From contig JABVXV010000044.1 in assembly GCA_013365325.1 (NCBI GenBank), positions 62,001 through 126,000 on the forward strand: a DNA stretch of 64,000 bases. Direction: 5' to 3'. A program made the position numbers and the translations under genes. Source of the stretch: Dipetalonema caudispina (lineage: Eukaryota > Nematoda > Chromadorea > Rhabditida > Onchocercidae). How positions within the stretch are numbered: the stretch's first letter is position 1; each line of letters opens with the position of its first letter. The notes beneath the pieces are model-generated. The model ran no database searches and had not been told where the DNA came from. It saw only the letters and a list, made by a program, of their open reading frames with translations. This document shows positions 1-12,251 of this stretch, in pieces.

Positions 1-750
1 GGAGATAGAAGGAAATGAAAGGAGTAAATAGAAACAATTAGTTATGATAAATTCAAGGTTTAAAGGTCATTTATTCTCTAATCTTGTCATGGAAAGATGG
101 AAGTAAAGACGAAAAAAGAAGTGAGTGCAAATAAATGTTAAAAACAAAGGAAGAGTTAAATGGAGAAATCTATGAAGGGATCGATATATATTATTATTGT
201 AATTGTGATATAGTGCCAATATGTGCTGCTAATACTACTTAAGATGAATTTACTGGGTTGAAACTGATCACTTCCGGACACCGCATAGTATATTTTATAG
301 GATAAGGAAAACCGGAAATACTACACTTGTAATACTAGCTAACACTTGCGTAAATAAATCATAAATTAGTGATTGCTGTACATATTCAACGATCTCTTCT
401 CTTCCTCTCTTTTCTTTTCACCCTTTCATTCCCTCTCTCTTTCTCTCTCCCTCTCTCTCTTTCCCTTCTTTTATCCATAATAACATCATCGGTCGGTTTA
501 TAGGAAGCGAAGTGTGACCTGTTATGTTCTGTATATTTTTCCCTCCTAATAAACTTATTCCTCTCTCTCTCTCCCCCTCTCTCTCTCTCATTGTAATACC
601 AAAACAGCACTGCATGCAATCAATCATTATAACCCTAAATTATCATAAATTTCATAAAAAAGAAATTTCAATTATTTTTGTAAAATATATAAGGTATAAA
701 TCCTTGTAATATTGTAACATTTATTAGGAAGGAGAACGGTTACATTACGG
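1..750. other. Upstream non-coding region of the UBE2G1-type gene
   Basis: No exon with homology or splice structure was found here. The stretch is AT-rich and contains two CT-rich microsatellite tracts (391-470 and 561-589). Open frames crossing these tracts are low-complexity translations. It probably holds the promoter of the gene that starts at 751; a possible trans-splice acceptor (TTATTAG) lies about 23 nt before that ATG. Confidence 0.6.
391..470. repeat. CT-rich microsatellite
   Basis: Imperfect CT and CCT repeats with short interruptions, upstream of the UBE2G1-type gene. A second CT tract follows at 561-589, and a GA-rich tract of opposite strand sense sits at 832-870, inside the first intron. 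Confidence 0.9.
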
Positions 751-2170
751 ATGAGTACCAATTCGACATCACAATCAGCACTTTTACTGAAAAGACAACT
801 TCGAGGTTTCGATTAATATGATGATTATTTTGAAGAGAGAGAAACAGAGAGAGATAGAGAAAAAGAGAGAATTTCGAGATCTTTATTTGGGTTTAAATTT
901 CAGAAATTAAAAATTCCATAGTTGTTAAATTATTTCAACCATATATATAATTTCAATTTTAACGCATATATTTTTTAATCGTAACAATAAATCTTCAAAT
1001 TGTAAAGCAATTTCTCTGATCTCTTGATTTGATCCATGTGTTTATTCGTTTTTGCGTATTAGCTTTAACAGTCAACTGCGAAATAAACTTCAATAATAGC
1101 GGTAATCATCAACATGATAATTCATTAAATGTTCTAATTTGTACCATCATTAGTAAGAATTAGAAATAAGTTTAAAAAACTTACTGAATGAAATTTAAAA
1201 AATTTTTTTTTTTTTTTTTTGCAGATTTGAAACGATCACCAGTTGAAGGATTCTCAGCTGGCCTTCGTGGTGATGTTGAAGATATTTACAAATGGGAAGT
1301 GGTTGTACTCGGACCACCAGATACTCCATAGTTATTAACTTATCTTTAATTTCTTATGAAAAAGAAAAAAAACTCTCGTACCCAACTTCCCTTTAGTAGT
1401 ACTGTCTAATTTCATTCTTCTTTTTTTTTTTCCCCCCCCCTCCAAAAAAATCTGATAAAATAAGTATTTCATATCTTGACTTGCGAATATATTCAGTGAA
1501 GGTGGAGTATTTCGTGCTACACTTGATTTCCCCGTTGATTATCCGCAACGACCGCCAAAAATGCGATTTATATCAAAAATTTGGCATCCAAATAGTATGC
1601 TTCTTTCTATCTGTTACATTGTTCAAAAATTGCGCTAACCAAATAACCATTTTTAAAATCTAATCGTTGCATAAATTATTTAGCTTATTTTAAAAAGTTT
1701 TAGTAGACATCGATGGAAATGTTTGTATATCAATTCTTCATGAGCCAGGCGATGATCGTTATGGTTATGAGAGACCAGAAGAACGTTGGTTACCGGTTCA
1801 TACAGTTGAAACCATTTTGCTATCAGTCATATCTATGCTTGCTGATCCTAATTACGAATCACCTGCTAATGTTGATGCTGCCGTATGTTCATGTTTTATA
1901 ACATGAAACTAATAAGATATCTTGTGGATTTAAATTTCCATTTTATTTTGAGCATTTTTCGATTTTCAACTTCTTCGCGAGGATATTTCCTTTTCAAAAC
2001 ATTAGCGTATAAATAGAATGCTTCTATTGTATTTTGCTAACGATAACGTTCACTAAGTAAATGATGGAACATTTTGCAAGAGGATTTTCTAGAAAATGCT
2101 CCGTGAAAATTATCCAGCATTTAAAAAGAAAGTTGCTGAATGTGTACGCAGAACGCAAGAAGAAACTTAG
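751..2170 (+). CDS. Ubiquitin-conjugating enzyme E2, UBE2G1/UBC7 type
   Basis: E2 enzyme that carries ubiquitin on a catalytic cysteine; the family works with ER and cytosolic quality-control ligases (established knowledge). Five exons fit in phase: 751-805, 1225-1330, 1497-1594, 1704-1882, 2093-2170, giving 171 residues, close to the ~170 of the human protein. Exon 1 encodes the N-terminal helix ending LLLKRQLR. Exon 2 has the family signature PVEGFSAGL. Exon 3 carries the HPN motif (IWHPN). Exon 4 holds the active-site cysteine in [12 protein letters not shown], followed by the acidic-loop insertion [15 protein letters not shown] that marks the UBC7/UBE2G1 branch. The C-terminal helix ends CVRRTQEET. 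The start is the only ATG in frame with the N-terminal helix. An AATAAA lies at 2515-2520. The intron before exon 2 ends in a run of about 18 T. The C. elegans counterpart is probably ubc-7; UBE2R-type E2s share the loop but are longer. Confidence 0.93.
832..870. repeat. GA-rich microsatellite in intron 1 of the UBE2G1-type gene
   Basis: GA-repeat tract just downstream of exon 1, complementary in sense to the CT tracts upstream of the same exon. Confidence 0.85.
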
Positions 2171-3380
2171 TGACAAAATCTTTTTCTCACATTAATTTAT
2201 GACATTATAAAATATTTGGTGAAATTTGCGAAATTCGCTGTGCGATGAGCATTAAATATAAACTTCCACATTAATTTTATGAGTTTGTAACAGAAATCAA
2301 TGAAATTATGTAATTTTATAATGAAAAGGCATACATGCACCTTGTTTTCTCCGTAAATTCATTCGATTCAGTTTGTATCAACTAGTAATTTTCCTCAACT
2401 CATTCAAACTGCTCCAATTCTTTAAGAAAAAAAAAAAAAAAAAGAAAGGAAATCGGATTCTTGCATGCTACTAAAAGAAAAATGTGTTCAATTTTCCATA
2501 ACAATAACAATTCAAATAAAAATGAATTAGCAGTTGAAGGAAACAAAATTATCTTACAATTGTTCTCATTATCAAATCACATATACGACAACTCCGTCAA
2601 TTTTTAACACTTTAAAAGTTATCGATGCATGACGTACAATCATTATAAGTCTCAGTAGCGCAAACTGATTTTAAAATGTGCTAATGCAAACAGGTTACGT
2701 ATATTTCTTGCAACTGATATTACATAGCAATGATAATCAATCATGTGAGAAGTGTAACAAGAAAGAAGATGATATGAGTATATATATTGGATAGTTACCT
2801 TTTTAAAAATCAAAATAAAAACAAGCTAACGAGAGGAAATGACAAGCAACTGTTGTAGTAATAGTGGGTTAGTGTTTGCAATCGCGGATATTCATCGACA
2901 TGACACGCATGGAAACATCACTTCATTTACACAAATGCTAAAAACACGTTTTAATAAGAGAAAGGATGAAGAAAATGGTAATCTACTTAAATTTACCTTT
3001 CGTCACTATCTTCAACATCAGAGAAAAACTACGGCAATTGCATCATTTTAATTCAGAACTTTAATAGAAGTGGAGGAAATAGAAAAAGGTAAATGAAGTT
3101 GACTGTATTTTTGCTATTCTTCATTATCGCTGAAACATGTTGTTCATCACTTCCCTATAATTCCTCTTTAAAACTTTGAAAAACATTCCTCTGGTAATGG
3201 ATGAGATTATGGAAGTTGCAATGATGATACATGTTGCTACAGTAGTAGTTGTAGCAGTAGTAGTAGTAATTCTGTGATATATTTATGTATTAAAATTTCA
3301 AATGAAAAAAATTAAGAGTCAGTTGATTGTTATCAAAAGTATATTGAAAAGAAGAAATTAAGCAAGACGCTGATGCCCGA
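2171..3380. other. Intergenic region between the E2 gene and the DB-module gene
   Basis: AT-rich. It contains a short A-run near 2430, the likely polyadenylation signal of the E2 gene (2515-2520), and a short TAG/GTA-repeat stretch around 3240-3272. One uninterrupted 70-codon ATG frame (2839-3051) shows no family similarity and no splice partners, so I did not call it. Confidence 0.5.
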
Positions 3381-6300
3381 ATGTTTCTACTTCTACCTAT
3401 CATGTTATCAGGTAATTTTTATTATCCAACATTTTATACTCAAATACAAAACTTAGATTTCATCACATAGATCAATGTATTTGCCTGAGAATTTCTTTTA
3501 AAAGAGTATCATTTCGAAGATGAATAATTTTTTTCTTTTCCTAAAAGTAATGTCTCATTAACAGACTTGCTGAAGTGATACTTTACCTGTCTTGTGGTAC
3601 ACCACCTCTATTATTAGTATTTATTTTGTTCTGATTACTTCTAAAGTAAAGATAAAATTTGAAAATATAAACAATCATCCAATTTCACCTTTTTTTTCCT
3701 TGATTTCTTACAATTGTTTAGTTTCTGGATGTGGCATATATGTCCAATCGGAAATTCGAATTTGATTAAAGTAAAATAGTCGTAATAAATCAAATAATAG
3801 ATAGAATAAGCATAAGAATAGAATGTTAAATTTATTTACAGGTGCATTGGGCCAGCAGACACAGTTCTTGTTGCCGTTAGTATCTCAAAATCAGCAATCG
3901 CAAAACGCTTCCGTTTTCACGTTGCGCTCTCAAAAAGCATCCGTATCGGAACAAGCGCAAATACAAAGTCGTCAAAGAAATTTCCGGAAAAACTTGTTAG
4001 CATCGATTTATGGACATCGACAGCAGAGTCAAATTTTGAAAAGGACTTCACCAGTTTCACATATGGTTGGTATGATTATTTACAGATGACTATTTTTTCA
4101 GGTATCGAAGGGTTTAGAAAGCTGATGAAATAGGAAAATTAGCAGGTTAGCAAGGAGAAAAAGCAACAAAGCTTTCCTTGTTTTGATTATAATACAGTAC
4201 GATATCAACAGATTTGAATTTTCTTACATACTTCCCATAAAAATTTAATAAGCATAATATTATAATTAAAGTTTTAGTTTTTAGCTGCAACTGCATTGTA
4301 TTGAAAAGTACCAAGAATATTTTTTGTGGCTTATTCTCCCCAGAATTTTGCTATAATTTGAGGTCAGAGCAATATAAGATTTACAGTGGGTCAAATGTTC
4401 AATGTGTTTGAAAAAAAGGGTCCTTTATGGATCAATTATGTCCTTCTATTCGTATTATTTTCAGTAATAATTTAAATTTTTTGACAAGAATTTAGATTAT
4501 AAAAAGATGGATATCATAGAATTCAAAGTTTATCAGAGACAGGTGGAACAAAATAGGTCCATTCCATAACTTTTTAATGATTTCTTTTTAGGTAACTTGA
4601 AAGTTAAGAAGGTAAAGTAAGATGATGAAAATGATGGCAGAGAAGGATGTTTGAAGATTCCTTCAAACATCCTTCTCTGTTAAACGATTCTAACATGATA
4701 CAAAAGCAAGTTTCTGTTGCAGAATAATGAGCAAATGCTACGACACCGAGATTTACCCATTGCATCTACAGCGCACCAGAAGGTGGTAAATGAAACCTAC
4801 AAGATAGATGCTTCTAAACATAGGCCTTTTCCGAACAGTAATCCTTCTCAATTACTGCATCAAAGTTTTCCAATAAGTCAAAACAGAACTTCATCGAATT
4901 CAGAGATTCCTCCTCAAATAAATCATCATCATTATACATCTTCGGGATCTCAACCAGATAAACGACCTGCAGAACTTGGTGTAGGATCAAATGTAAGGCA
5001 AAGACAAGGGCACTTAATGGAAGTGGCCAATCTTAAGTTAGCATTTGTCCAAACAAAAGTTCCAGCTTCAATCACATCAAATAAACAACTACGAAATACT
5101 ACAAGGTGTGTTACCTCATTATAAGTTCGTATAATAATAATTTGGAAATACAAGTTCGAAATTTAGAATGCACACGAATAATCCAAATAAGGAACAAAAG
5201 AAATTGGTAAAAAGAAATTGGCATTCTATAACTTTCGCTTGAGTTATTATTACTTAATTTGTTATAACTTGACTTTCCAGAGAGCAGGACGATCAACCTA
5301 CAGGACAATCACGAGCGTTTAAAGTACCACAGTTGCCGATCCTAGCAATTGTTACGCCTAAACCGAGCGGTGCAACACAACAATTTGTGCCGCAAAGATT
5401 ACCACATAGCAATACTTTCGATAGAACAATTATTGAACCACTTTTAGCAACTCAAACAACGCTACAACCAAATCATGCATCTCTAACACGACAAAATCAA
5501 TTTTCAACTGCTGCAAATGATATAGAAAAAATTCTACTTGTTAATTTTTGTTCCTATAAACATCCAACTTATAAAATATTATTAAGTTCTAATGACTCCA
5601 AACAACCATCTATCGTTTATGTTAATATTAACAATGTCATTACAGAGTACCAATGATGCCTTCTTGAGTTGTTGCAAGGAGAAAAATGTGGATGCTAAAT
5701 GTGAATCGCGATGCAACTTTGATATTCTAGACCGTAGAGTGGTAAACATTGACCTTTTTTATGATGTTTCATTTTCTTTTTTATTTCCTCTAATTTTATT
5801 TTTATTTGTGAATACCTGATCTAGTTAGTCATATATTATTTTACCTTTAACAATGACTTCATTCATGTTAATTACTAATGAATAGAAAGGAATGAGTATC
5901 AGAGTATATGTAGTAATCATGGAAGAAAAGTCTTGACGAATCCGTGATGTCATAGGACTTTCAAAGAAGCATTGTCTTCTGTGATATACTAACTCTCGAA
6001 AGTTATTCTATGACAAATTTATATGTAACATCTAAATCATCAACTTCAGTTAGAAATAATGCTGCTTGAAGATTATGAGAATATCACGAATTTCGAAAAC
6101 TAATTGTGATACATGAAGGACTAAAATGTGAATATGTGAATACTTAATACATTGACATTATAATTCAACGTTAAAAGTTTGAAGCACCACTACGAACAAC
6201 TATCATGGGACAAAAACAGCTGGAAGATTTTTATATCATCGATATGAATGATTTGATATAACGCATCCCACATATTCACATTTTAAATTTCATATATCAC

Positions 6301-6992
6301 AATCATTTTAAATTGTCCTTACTACTTCAACCGGTATCGCTGCAAGCCGAAGACACGCAACTTACAAATGCATTAAATATAAATAGTTGCTTATGTACTG
6401 GTCTTAGGAAGCAGTTGAAAATATACTAGATCGAAGGGATTAATTTCTAGCAAACAATTTGCATCATCCTATCAAAGGAATAAGTGCAATAATGGGATTT
6501 TGAAATTAACCTTCTACTTCCTGCAAATTTCCCCTTTTGCGTGAAATCAAATACGTTAAATTCTGCAAAAAGACTTTCTACAAATTACAGCTGACGGCAA
6601 TGTTTGTTGGCTCAGATCCATGCCCCCGAAGTAACGGTCGGAGGTTACTGTCATGCGCTGCTCAAGATTCCGATCACACCAATTGCTGTCGTGCAAGCGG
6701 TGTACAACAGACAGCTGCTGGAGACAAATGTCTAGGATTCTGTCAAATGACTCCTGAATCCAAATTTCAGGTTTTGTAGCCGATTCTGTATTAAATTCAC
6801 ATTATCATGATATACGAATTTCAGTGCTGAAGAAAAAGTCCAATCTCGAAATGCATTTTTAGGAAAGAATTTCAAAGAGGAATTTTTCAGGCAGATGTAA
6901 GTATGTTGCCATGTTGGGGTGTACTGAAGGAAATCAAACAATGCTTTCGTCTTAGTCTTATTGAAAAGCACAACATCGGTAAGGCTGCATAA
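3381..6992 (+). CDS. Secreted DB-module (12-Cys nematode domain) protein
   Basis: Predicted secreted or cuticle-associated protein with a C-terminal DB module, a cysteine-rich domain known essentially from nematodes; its molecular function is not established. Exons in phase: 3381-3411, 3842-4065, 4723-5105, 5281-5539, 5646-5741, 6591-6770, 6891-6992, giving 424 residues. Exon 1 encodes a short hydrophobic signal peptide (MFLLLPIMLSGALG across the first junction). Residues ~15-300 are Gln-, Ser-, Asn- and Pro-rich and probably disordered. The DB module spans residues ~300-424 with twelve cysteines: FLSCC, AKC, SRCNFD, SDPC, LLSC, NCC, DKCLGFC, LPCW and QCF. The domain is split over three exons at phase-0 junctions. 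The 5540 donor (GTTAAT) is weaker than the others, so the exon 4/5 join is the least certain. An AATAAA at 7293-7298 may end the transcript. A perfect hairpin lies in intron 2 (4638-4679). Confidence 0.85.
4638..4679. repeat. Perfect inverted repeat, 19-bp arms with 4-nt loop
   Basis: Left arm 4638-4656, loop ATTC at 4657-4660, right arm 4661-4679, with no mismatches. It lies in intron 2 of the DB-module gene and ends 43 nt before the 3' splice junction at 4723. Just outside the arms, G-U pairs could extend the RNA stem by about 2 bp. Confidence 0.95.
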
Positions 6993-7370
6993 TGTTCCAA
7001 CCAACAAATTCATAACGATATCAGACATCTCCAATTCCAATTTATGCGAACTAGAATTCATTTTTGGTTGTTGAAACCTCTTCTCTTGATTTTTGTTTCA
7101 ATAATTATTGGTCCCAAATTAAGATGTTATTACACGACATGCAGAATTTGTACTTCATAAATTCTCAAGATCCTTACTTTCGCTATTTGAATTCCTTTCA
7201 TGATCCAGCTTTATTGGTCGCTCCTGCGACACTGGCAAAAATTAAACATGTTTTTGCAGCTAAAAAGGCTTTAATACTTTTATCTAAAACGGAATAAAAC
7301 CAAATTACGATTGAGGAACAAAATTAACAAAATTTTCAATACCGATGTTCGCAACTTTTCGACAGTGATT
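6993..7370. other. Convergent 3'-end region between the DB-module gene and prohibitin-2
   Basis: Candidate polyadenylation signals of both strands cross here: AATAAA on + at 7293-7298 and on - at 7210-7215, so the two 3' UTRs may overlap. A plus-strand open frame over 7064-7297 (78 codons, C-terminal part rich in Ala and Lys) is less AT-rich than its surroundings. It has no recognisable domain and no phase-compatible splice partner, so I treat it as UTR. Confidence 0.45.
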
Positions 7371-9686
7371 TCACCGCTTCAATCTGTCTTTATTGTCTAC
7401 ATTCAGGTAATCATCATCGGCAATATTTAACATGAGACCCCCTGATGGTAGATAGACCTGCAAATTAAAATACATAAGTTATTCAAATTAAAGCCAAACG
7501 CGCTCCGCATAAACTATTTCAAAACATACCAGTAACTTCAACATCTTTCAACTAAAAGATCAAGGGAACTTTCGGATGATTAGGAGACCAAATTTCACAG
7601 ATGCTAATAATTATCGAGGATTTATTCGCACAAAAAAACTAACTTTGTTGCTCGCTGTTTCTGATACGATTTTCGAGATTTTCTGAGCTGCACGAATTTT
7701 ACGCAATTTTAAAAAGCCCGGATCTCGTTTCATTGCTTCGCCTATCTGAAAAACACTTTCTGACTGATGAAGTACGATTCAACACAAACTCGAAATTTTC
7801 ACGGGTGCAGCAAAACAGAAAACTGTGCACATGTCCTGAAAAACATTCACACTTTGTCACTCATATGTAATGTCTTCGTAGCTGTACTTCAGTGATTTTC
7901 GTCGTTTTTTACAGCGAGAACTTTAGAACTGTTCAGCTTCGCCAAGATTAACGACGTTATATAAAACAGAAAAAAGGAGAAGAGAAAGAAAAAAGAAGCA
8001 AAATTTCAACAAAATTACAAAAATGGCAGCATAATCAACTTACAAGTTTGGCAGATTGAGCTTCACCCTCAGCCTGGACGATTTTTTCCTGTCTCTGCTG
8101 TTTTGCTCTTTCAACCAGAAACGATGCACGTTGAGCTTCTTGAGCAGCAACTTGTTTCGCTTCAACAGCAGCAGAGTATTGCGGCGAAAAAGCCAACTCA
8201 GTGATTGCCACATCATCCAAAATAATGTTGAAATCCAATGCTCTCTCTTAAAATTTCAATGAATAAATATTCACAATTTGTTGGGACGAACTTCGAATTT
8301 TGGTGTAAACAACGTCAAAATGAAATATAAACATCGAGGAGATAATAACAAATGCTGACGGCTAGCAAATGAAAAAATAATTAAACACTCACCGATGAGA
8401 CCTTTACGAACGAGTAAAGAAACTTGCTGTCGCTGTGTTATCAGCTGCGAAGCGTTGAATTTCGCTACAACACTTTTGAGTACCTATAAAGAAAAGCAAT
8501 CTAAACATGCAAAACAAATTTGGAGGTTTTATAAATAACATGTAAAAAAAAGATAGTTACCATAAACTCAACTTCCCTCTAGGCTATCATAAAGAGAGTT
8601 ACATGAATGTTTTAGAAAGTTTTGCAAATAATGGCTCGAAGTGAAAGAAGCAAAGATTTCATTTTGCTCAGATTTGAAAGGTCAAATACAGTCCCTATAA
8701 CTGCTGATATTCTCTTAAGCACCATTAGAAGTATGAATAATTTTTAAATGCCTTTAACACCGTAACACATTAAATGTAAGACCAAATTTGCTCCCTCAAC
8801 TCTACTGCTTTTTGAATTGTATTTTACAGTGCTGTAATGCTCAAACTCTTCGAACTTTGGACCACAAACCTCATTGCATACTGAAGGTAAAATTCTTTCT
8901 TCCCAATTCTGTCCCAGCATCCGATATATTTTCGGTAATTTCGAAGGATCGGGACGTGAAAGAACACGCAGACCAATGTTTACCATCTGAACATTCAAAC
9001 ATGAATAATTATCAACTGAAACATCTGCATTTCGAAGAGAACAACATCTTGAAACATAACGATAGGCAGCATTCTTGAGCACTTAGCTAAGTAGTAAATA
9101 TATCTTCATACAAAGCAGATATGAGATACAAAAAAAAAAAAAGAAACTACCATTAAAAGATAAAAAAACAACCTGCAAATCCTTGCTTCCTGTTGGTGAA
9201 CGAATCTGATTGGGACGGGCACGAATATCATATATAATTGGATATTGGAACCATGGTATCCGGAAATGTAGTCCTTCTTTATAGACAGCATCACCAACAC
9301 CACCGATTCTGTTGAACATTATCGCTCTGTGTCCAGCATCAACTATAAATTCCGTCTTAATCTAAGTTGCACAAATCCTTCATCTTTACATAATCCAATT
9401 GAGAGGAAATATTGAGGTATAGAACTGTGAAATCTCAAAATAAAACAATGCATCCAGACGGAGGGAAAGGATAGGCAAACTTCAGCAAAAATGAATTCTT
9501 TTTAGGAATTCACAAGGCCTTTTTATTCGAATACCTTAATAGAATTAACGATGCAGAAAAATTTGAAAAAGTGAAAATACCAGAAAAAAGTGATTCCTTA
9601 ATGCCGAAGCCTGTAGCTACAGCGCTAGCTATAAGAGCGAGACCTTTTGGACCAACATCCAGCAATAATTTCTCGAGGTTAGCCAT
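7371..9686 (-). CDS. phb-2: Prohibitin-2 (mitochondrial inner-membrane scaffold)
   Basis: PHB2 forms ring complexes with PHB1 in the mitochondrial inner membrane, stabilising respiratory chain proteins and acting as a mitophagy receptor (family knowledge). Minus-strand exons in order: 9686-9581, 9342-9173, 8986-8870, 8483-8393, 8246-8044, 7745-7644, 7457-7371, all phase-matched, giving 291 residues (human about 299). The N terminus has a hydrophobic anchor (residues ~14-35). The SPFH/PHB domain follows with the signatures [39 protein letters not shown] and [11 protein letters not shown]. The coiled coil carries [16 protein letters not shown]. The end matches PHB2, not PHB1 ([13 protein letters not shown]). 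The start is the ATG directly after a TTTAG acceptor (9687-9688), suggesting a trans-spliced mRNA with almost no 5' UTR. The C3orf33-like gene lies 933 nt upstream on the same strand. Confidence 0.97.
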
Positions 9687-9700
9687 CTAAAGCTTAAAAG
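9687..9700 (-). promoter_or_regulatory. Putative trans-splice acceptor of prohibitin-2
   Basis: Read on the minus strand, a TTTTAAGCTTTAG stretch ends directly against the start codon at 9686. This fits spliced-leader addition; inference only. Confidence 0.45.
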
Positions 9701-10619
9701 ATTTCAAAAAATTCTTTGAAAACATTGAAAGGCTGAAAAATCGGAAATGCTTAAGTTGCAATCAATGCTCAGAGTAGAAGAAAGATCCAAATAATGTTTC
9801 TACACAACATTATAAACAACTCAACTGGAAAAAGTGTGTAAATGCCAGCTAGAAACAGTGGGAGCAAATATATAAAATGATTTATACATTTGTTAAGTTG
9901 ACTGATCAAAATACTATTGCATCAAATTTTTATCAGTATATTTCTGCATATTTTTTACCCAAACTATTTAGTATTAACAAACAAATCAAACAACCTAACA
10001 CATCAATCAACATTCTTCAAACCCTAACTTTGAATCTAATAAAAACTGATATCCAAGAATTGAAATAACAGACAAATATATGCATATTTCAACGGCGACT
10101 AATACAAATAACTTGGATCATTCACAAAGTCAACTAGAGATTTAAGCATTAGTTTACAATTCCAAGTGATCGAAATTATTTCGATGAGAACTTATTGATC
10201 TTCCTTTTCATTACACTGTTTAATTTAAACGATACAACCGCTAACTGTTGTACCATTATATATATTTTCCGACTTAAATTAATGACGATTTTGATTGCTT
10301 GTTTCAATATACGACTTCCACTGATAAGCATCTCTTTGCCGACAACTGCAGTTGTTACCTAAACATTACAAACATCTTATGTTGTAAATCAAATGGAATT
10401 CACAACTGCTAAAATATCATCCTATCATAAAATGTGGAAGTATAGATTGTGAGTGCCAGTAACATTAATTTTACTCTCAACTTACACAACACATCGTCAG
10501 CATAAAATGAAAGCTAAAATACCATACCATCATTCAGTTACCCTCCCAGAAAATTGAAAATGTATAAGTTGGCTTGAATCTCTCTGTTCCAAAAAAAGTT
10601 ATCTTGCTTGGTACTGAAT
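9701..10619. other. Spacer between the C3orf33-like gene and prohibitin-2
   Basis: AT-rich with no exon-like homology on either strand. The 63-codon plus-strand frame at 9877-10068 is Asn/Ile/Lys-rich and looks like chance. It would hold the 3' UTR of the C3orf33-like gene and possibly the prohibitin-2 promoter. Confidence 0.5.
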
Positions 10620-12251
10620 TCATAACGATTTCAAAATTACCAGAAATCTTGTTATCGCTGCCGAACGGATGATCTGTTTGAAAGCTGCAGGATATGAAAA
10701 CACAACTTCTGCCCATGTATCACTAGTCCATAAGCCTAATCCTCGACGGTCAGCGATCTGGAGAATGTCCACACAAATGATAATAGTGGCTAAATACCAA
10801 GCTGAGGAATTTTACGGATAGTTCGACCTTAATTCGAAAAGATATTCAACATTTTTGTGTTTGATCTTCAAAACACTGTTTACTTCAGCTATTCATAACA
10901 CAAAAAGAACCTTTTCAGACATGATCAATTTTGACATCAGCCTTGAATATGAAGGATTATTCTTCAATGCATCCACATGTTCTGGATTACTCAGTGGTAT
11001 CACACGTGCAAAACCTCGACGTATCAAATCCACATTTAAATTTGTTTGTAAAAATAGCTTCTGCAAAGGCTGCATGAAGTATATTCGTATATAAATTTGT
11101 ATATAAACTTTTTGTGCAAACATTTAAACTTTAAAATTAGATTACATTTTGGGTAAAAAATTTTAAACTCAAAGACTGACCTTCCGCAAAAAAACTTCAG
11201 CATCTATGCATCTGTTGTTTTCAACTGGCTTGATGGCAGAGAAAAATATTTGACTACTACGCAGGCGCAAATCTTTCACAAGATATTCCAAACCGACGTC
11301 CGAAACATCAATACCCGCAAGTCGCATGTCCAGCAATCCTGGCTACACAATTTTCTAAAGTAATTCGAGAATGCTTCAACCAGTAAACATTTGTCTAGAC
11401 ATGCTCTTCTCTATCTTCAGTAATCAGTCAAAAGTTAAAAGTTTTCAGGGAAATTACTCTAAATCTATTTATGAATTCAAACACTAATTCCAGGTATTAC
11501 CTGGATGGATTTTCTTCTGGCAAGAAATTTCGGCATCGTAAATGTTGGTATATGCTCAACTTTCATATAACCATTTGAATGAACAGCACGAACAATTCCC
11601 TTCAATTCAATTCCTTTTTTGTACACCTCAAGCGGTATCTCTGATACTTTTTCATACCTTGCAAACTGAAATTTGTAAGATCAAATCGAAATGTAGCATA
11701 GCATTTCCTACCAATGATTAAGGGAAGAAAACTGTTTCATAAATTTATATAGGGCACTATAAAGAAAAACACAGGTTTTATCCGAAATCCTTGGATCAAT
11801 AATTCCGCTAGTACAAGTTGAACAGCAGTATCTGATCAAGAGTTAAGGACAATCAATATAATGAATGATTTTTCTCCTCAAAAATATCTGACAAAAAGAT
11901 GTGTCTCACAGCCTGCTTACAATTACACTTGTGACAAAAGCTAAGAAAATACCATCTGTGTTTTCCGAACGAATAAGATGATGCCCAAAATTCCTCCGCT
12001 ACAAACAACGCCCTGCAATGAGGAATTTCATATAATGCTAAAACGATGAAATTTTAGAGAATGTTTACAAGTGTAAAATGTTCTCTTCTTTCCCTTGCTA
12101 GCTTATTGTATATGTTAGGGAAATGTAAGTCTAGAAATATTGCGAACGATAAGAAATTATGATTACACTCCAAATGAGATCAAAATCAAACCCTGATTAA
12201 GGCAGCATAGTGACGATCGTTAGCCTCCTTGACTATCACTTCATGCGCCAT
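10620..12251 (-). CDS. C3orf33-family mitochondrial membrane protein
   Basis: Homologue of human C3orf33. As I recall, recent work on this family described it as a mitochondrial inner-membrane subdomain organiser. Minus-strand exons: 12251-12192, 12012-11953, 11665-11501, 11342-11181, 11069-10911, 10757-10620, giving 247 residues, all in phase. Exon 2 encodes one predicted membrane helix (VCSGGILGIILFV). The following OB/nuclease-like fold has family signatures EIPLEVYKKGIELKGIVR, EHIPTF, LLDMRLAGIDVSDVGLEYL, and VDLIRRGFARVIPL. Exon 5 could start at 11060 instead of 11069 (both acceptors in frame). The C terminus is uncertain: a GTAATT inside the last exon could be a donor to an unseen exon. 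The gene lies upstream of prohibitin-2 on the same strand. Confidence 0.8.

Noticed and set aside
386..627. Two overlapping minus-strand frames rich in Arg and Glu
   Set aside because: They translate the CT microsatellite and its flanks; low complexity with no splice structure.
2839..3051. 70-codon ATG frame between the E2 gene and the DB-module gene
   Set aside because: No recognisable family, no exon partners, and composition like the surrounding intergenic DNA.
6732..7061. 109-codon minus-strand frame
   Set aside because: It lies antisense to the last exons of the DB-module gene, whose cysteine pattern shows the plus strand is the coding one.
8788..9078. 96-codon plus-strand frame
   Set aside because: Antisense shadow of prohibitin-2 exon 3, which has clear homology and splice sites on the minus strand.
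10855..11094. 79-codon plus-strand frame
   Set aside because: Antisense to exon 5 of the C3orf33-like gene; no support of its own.
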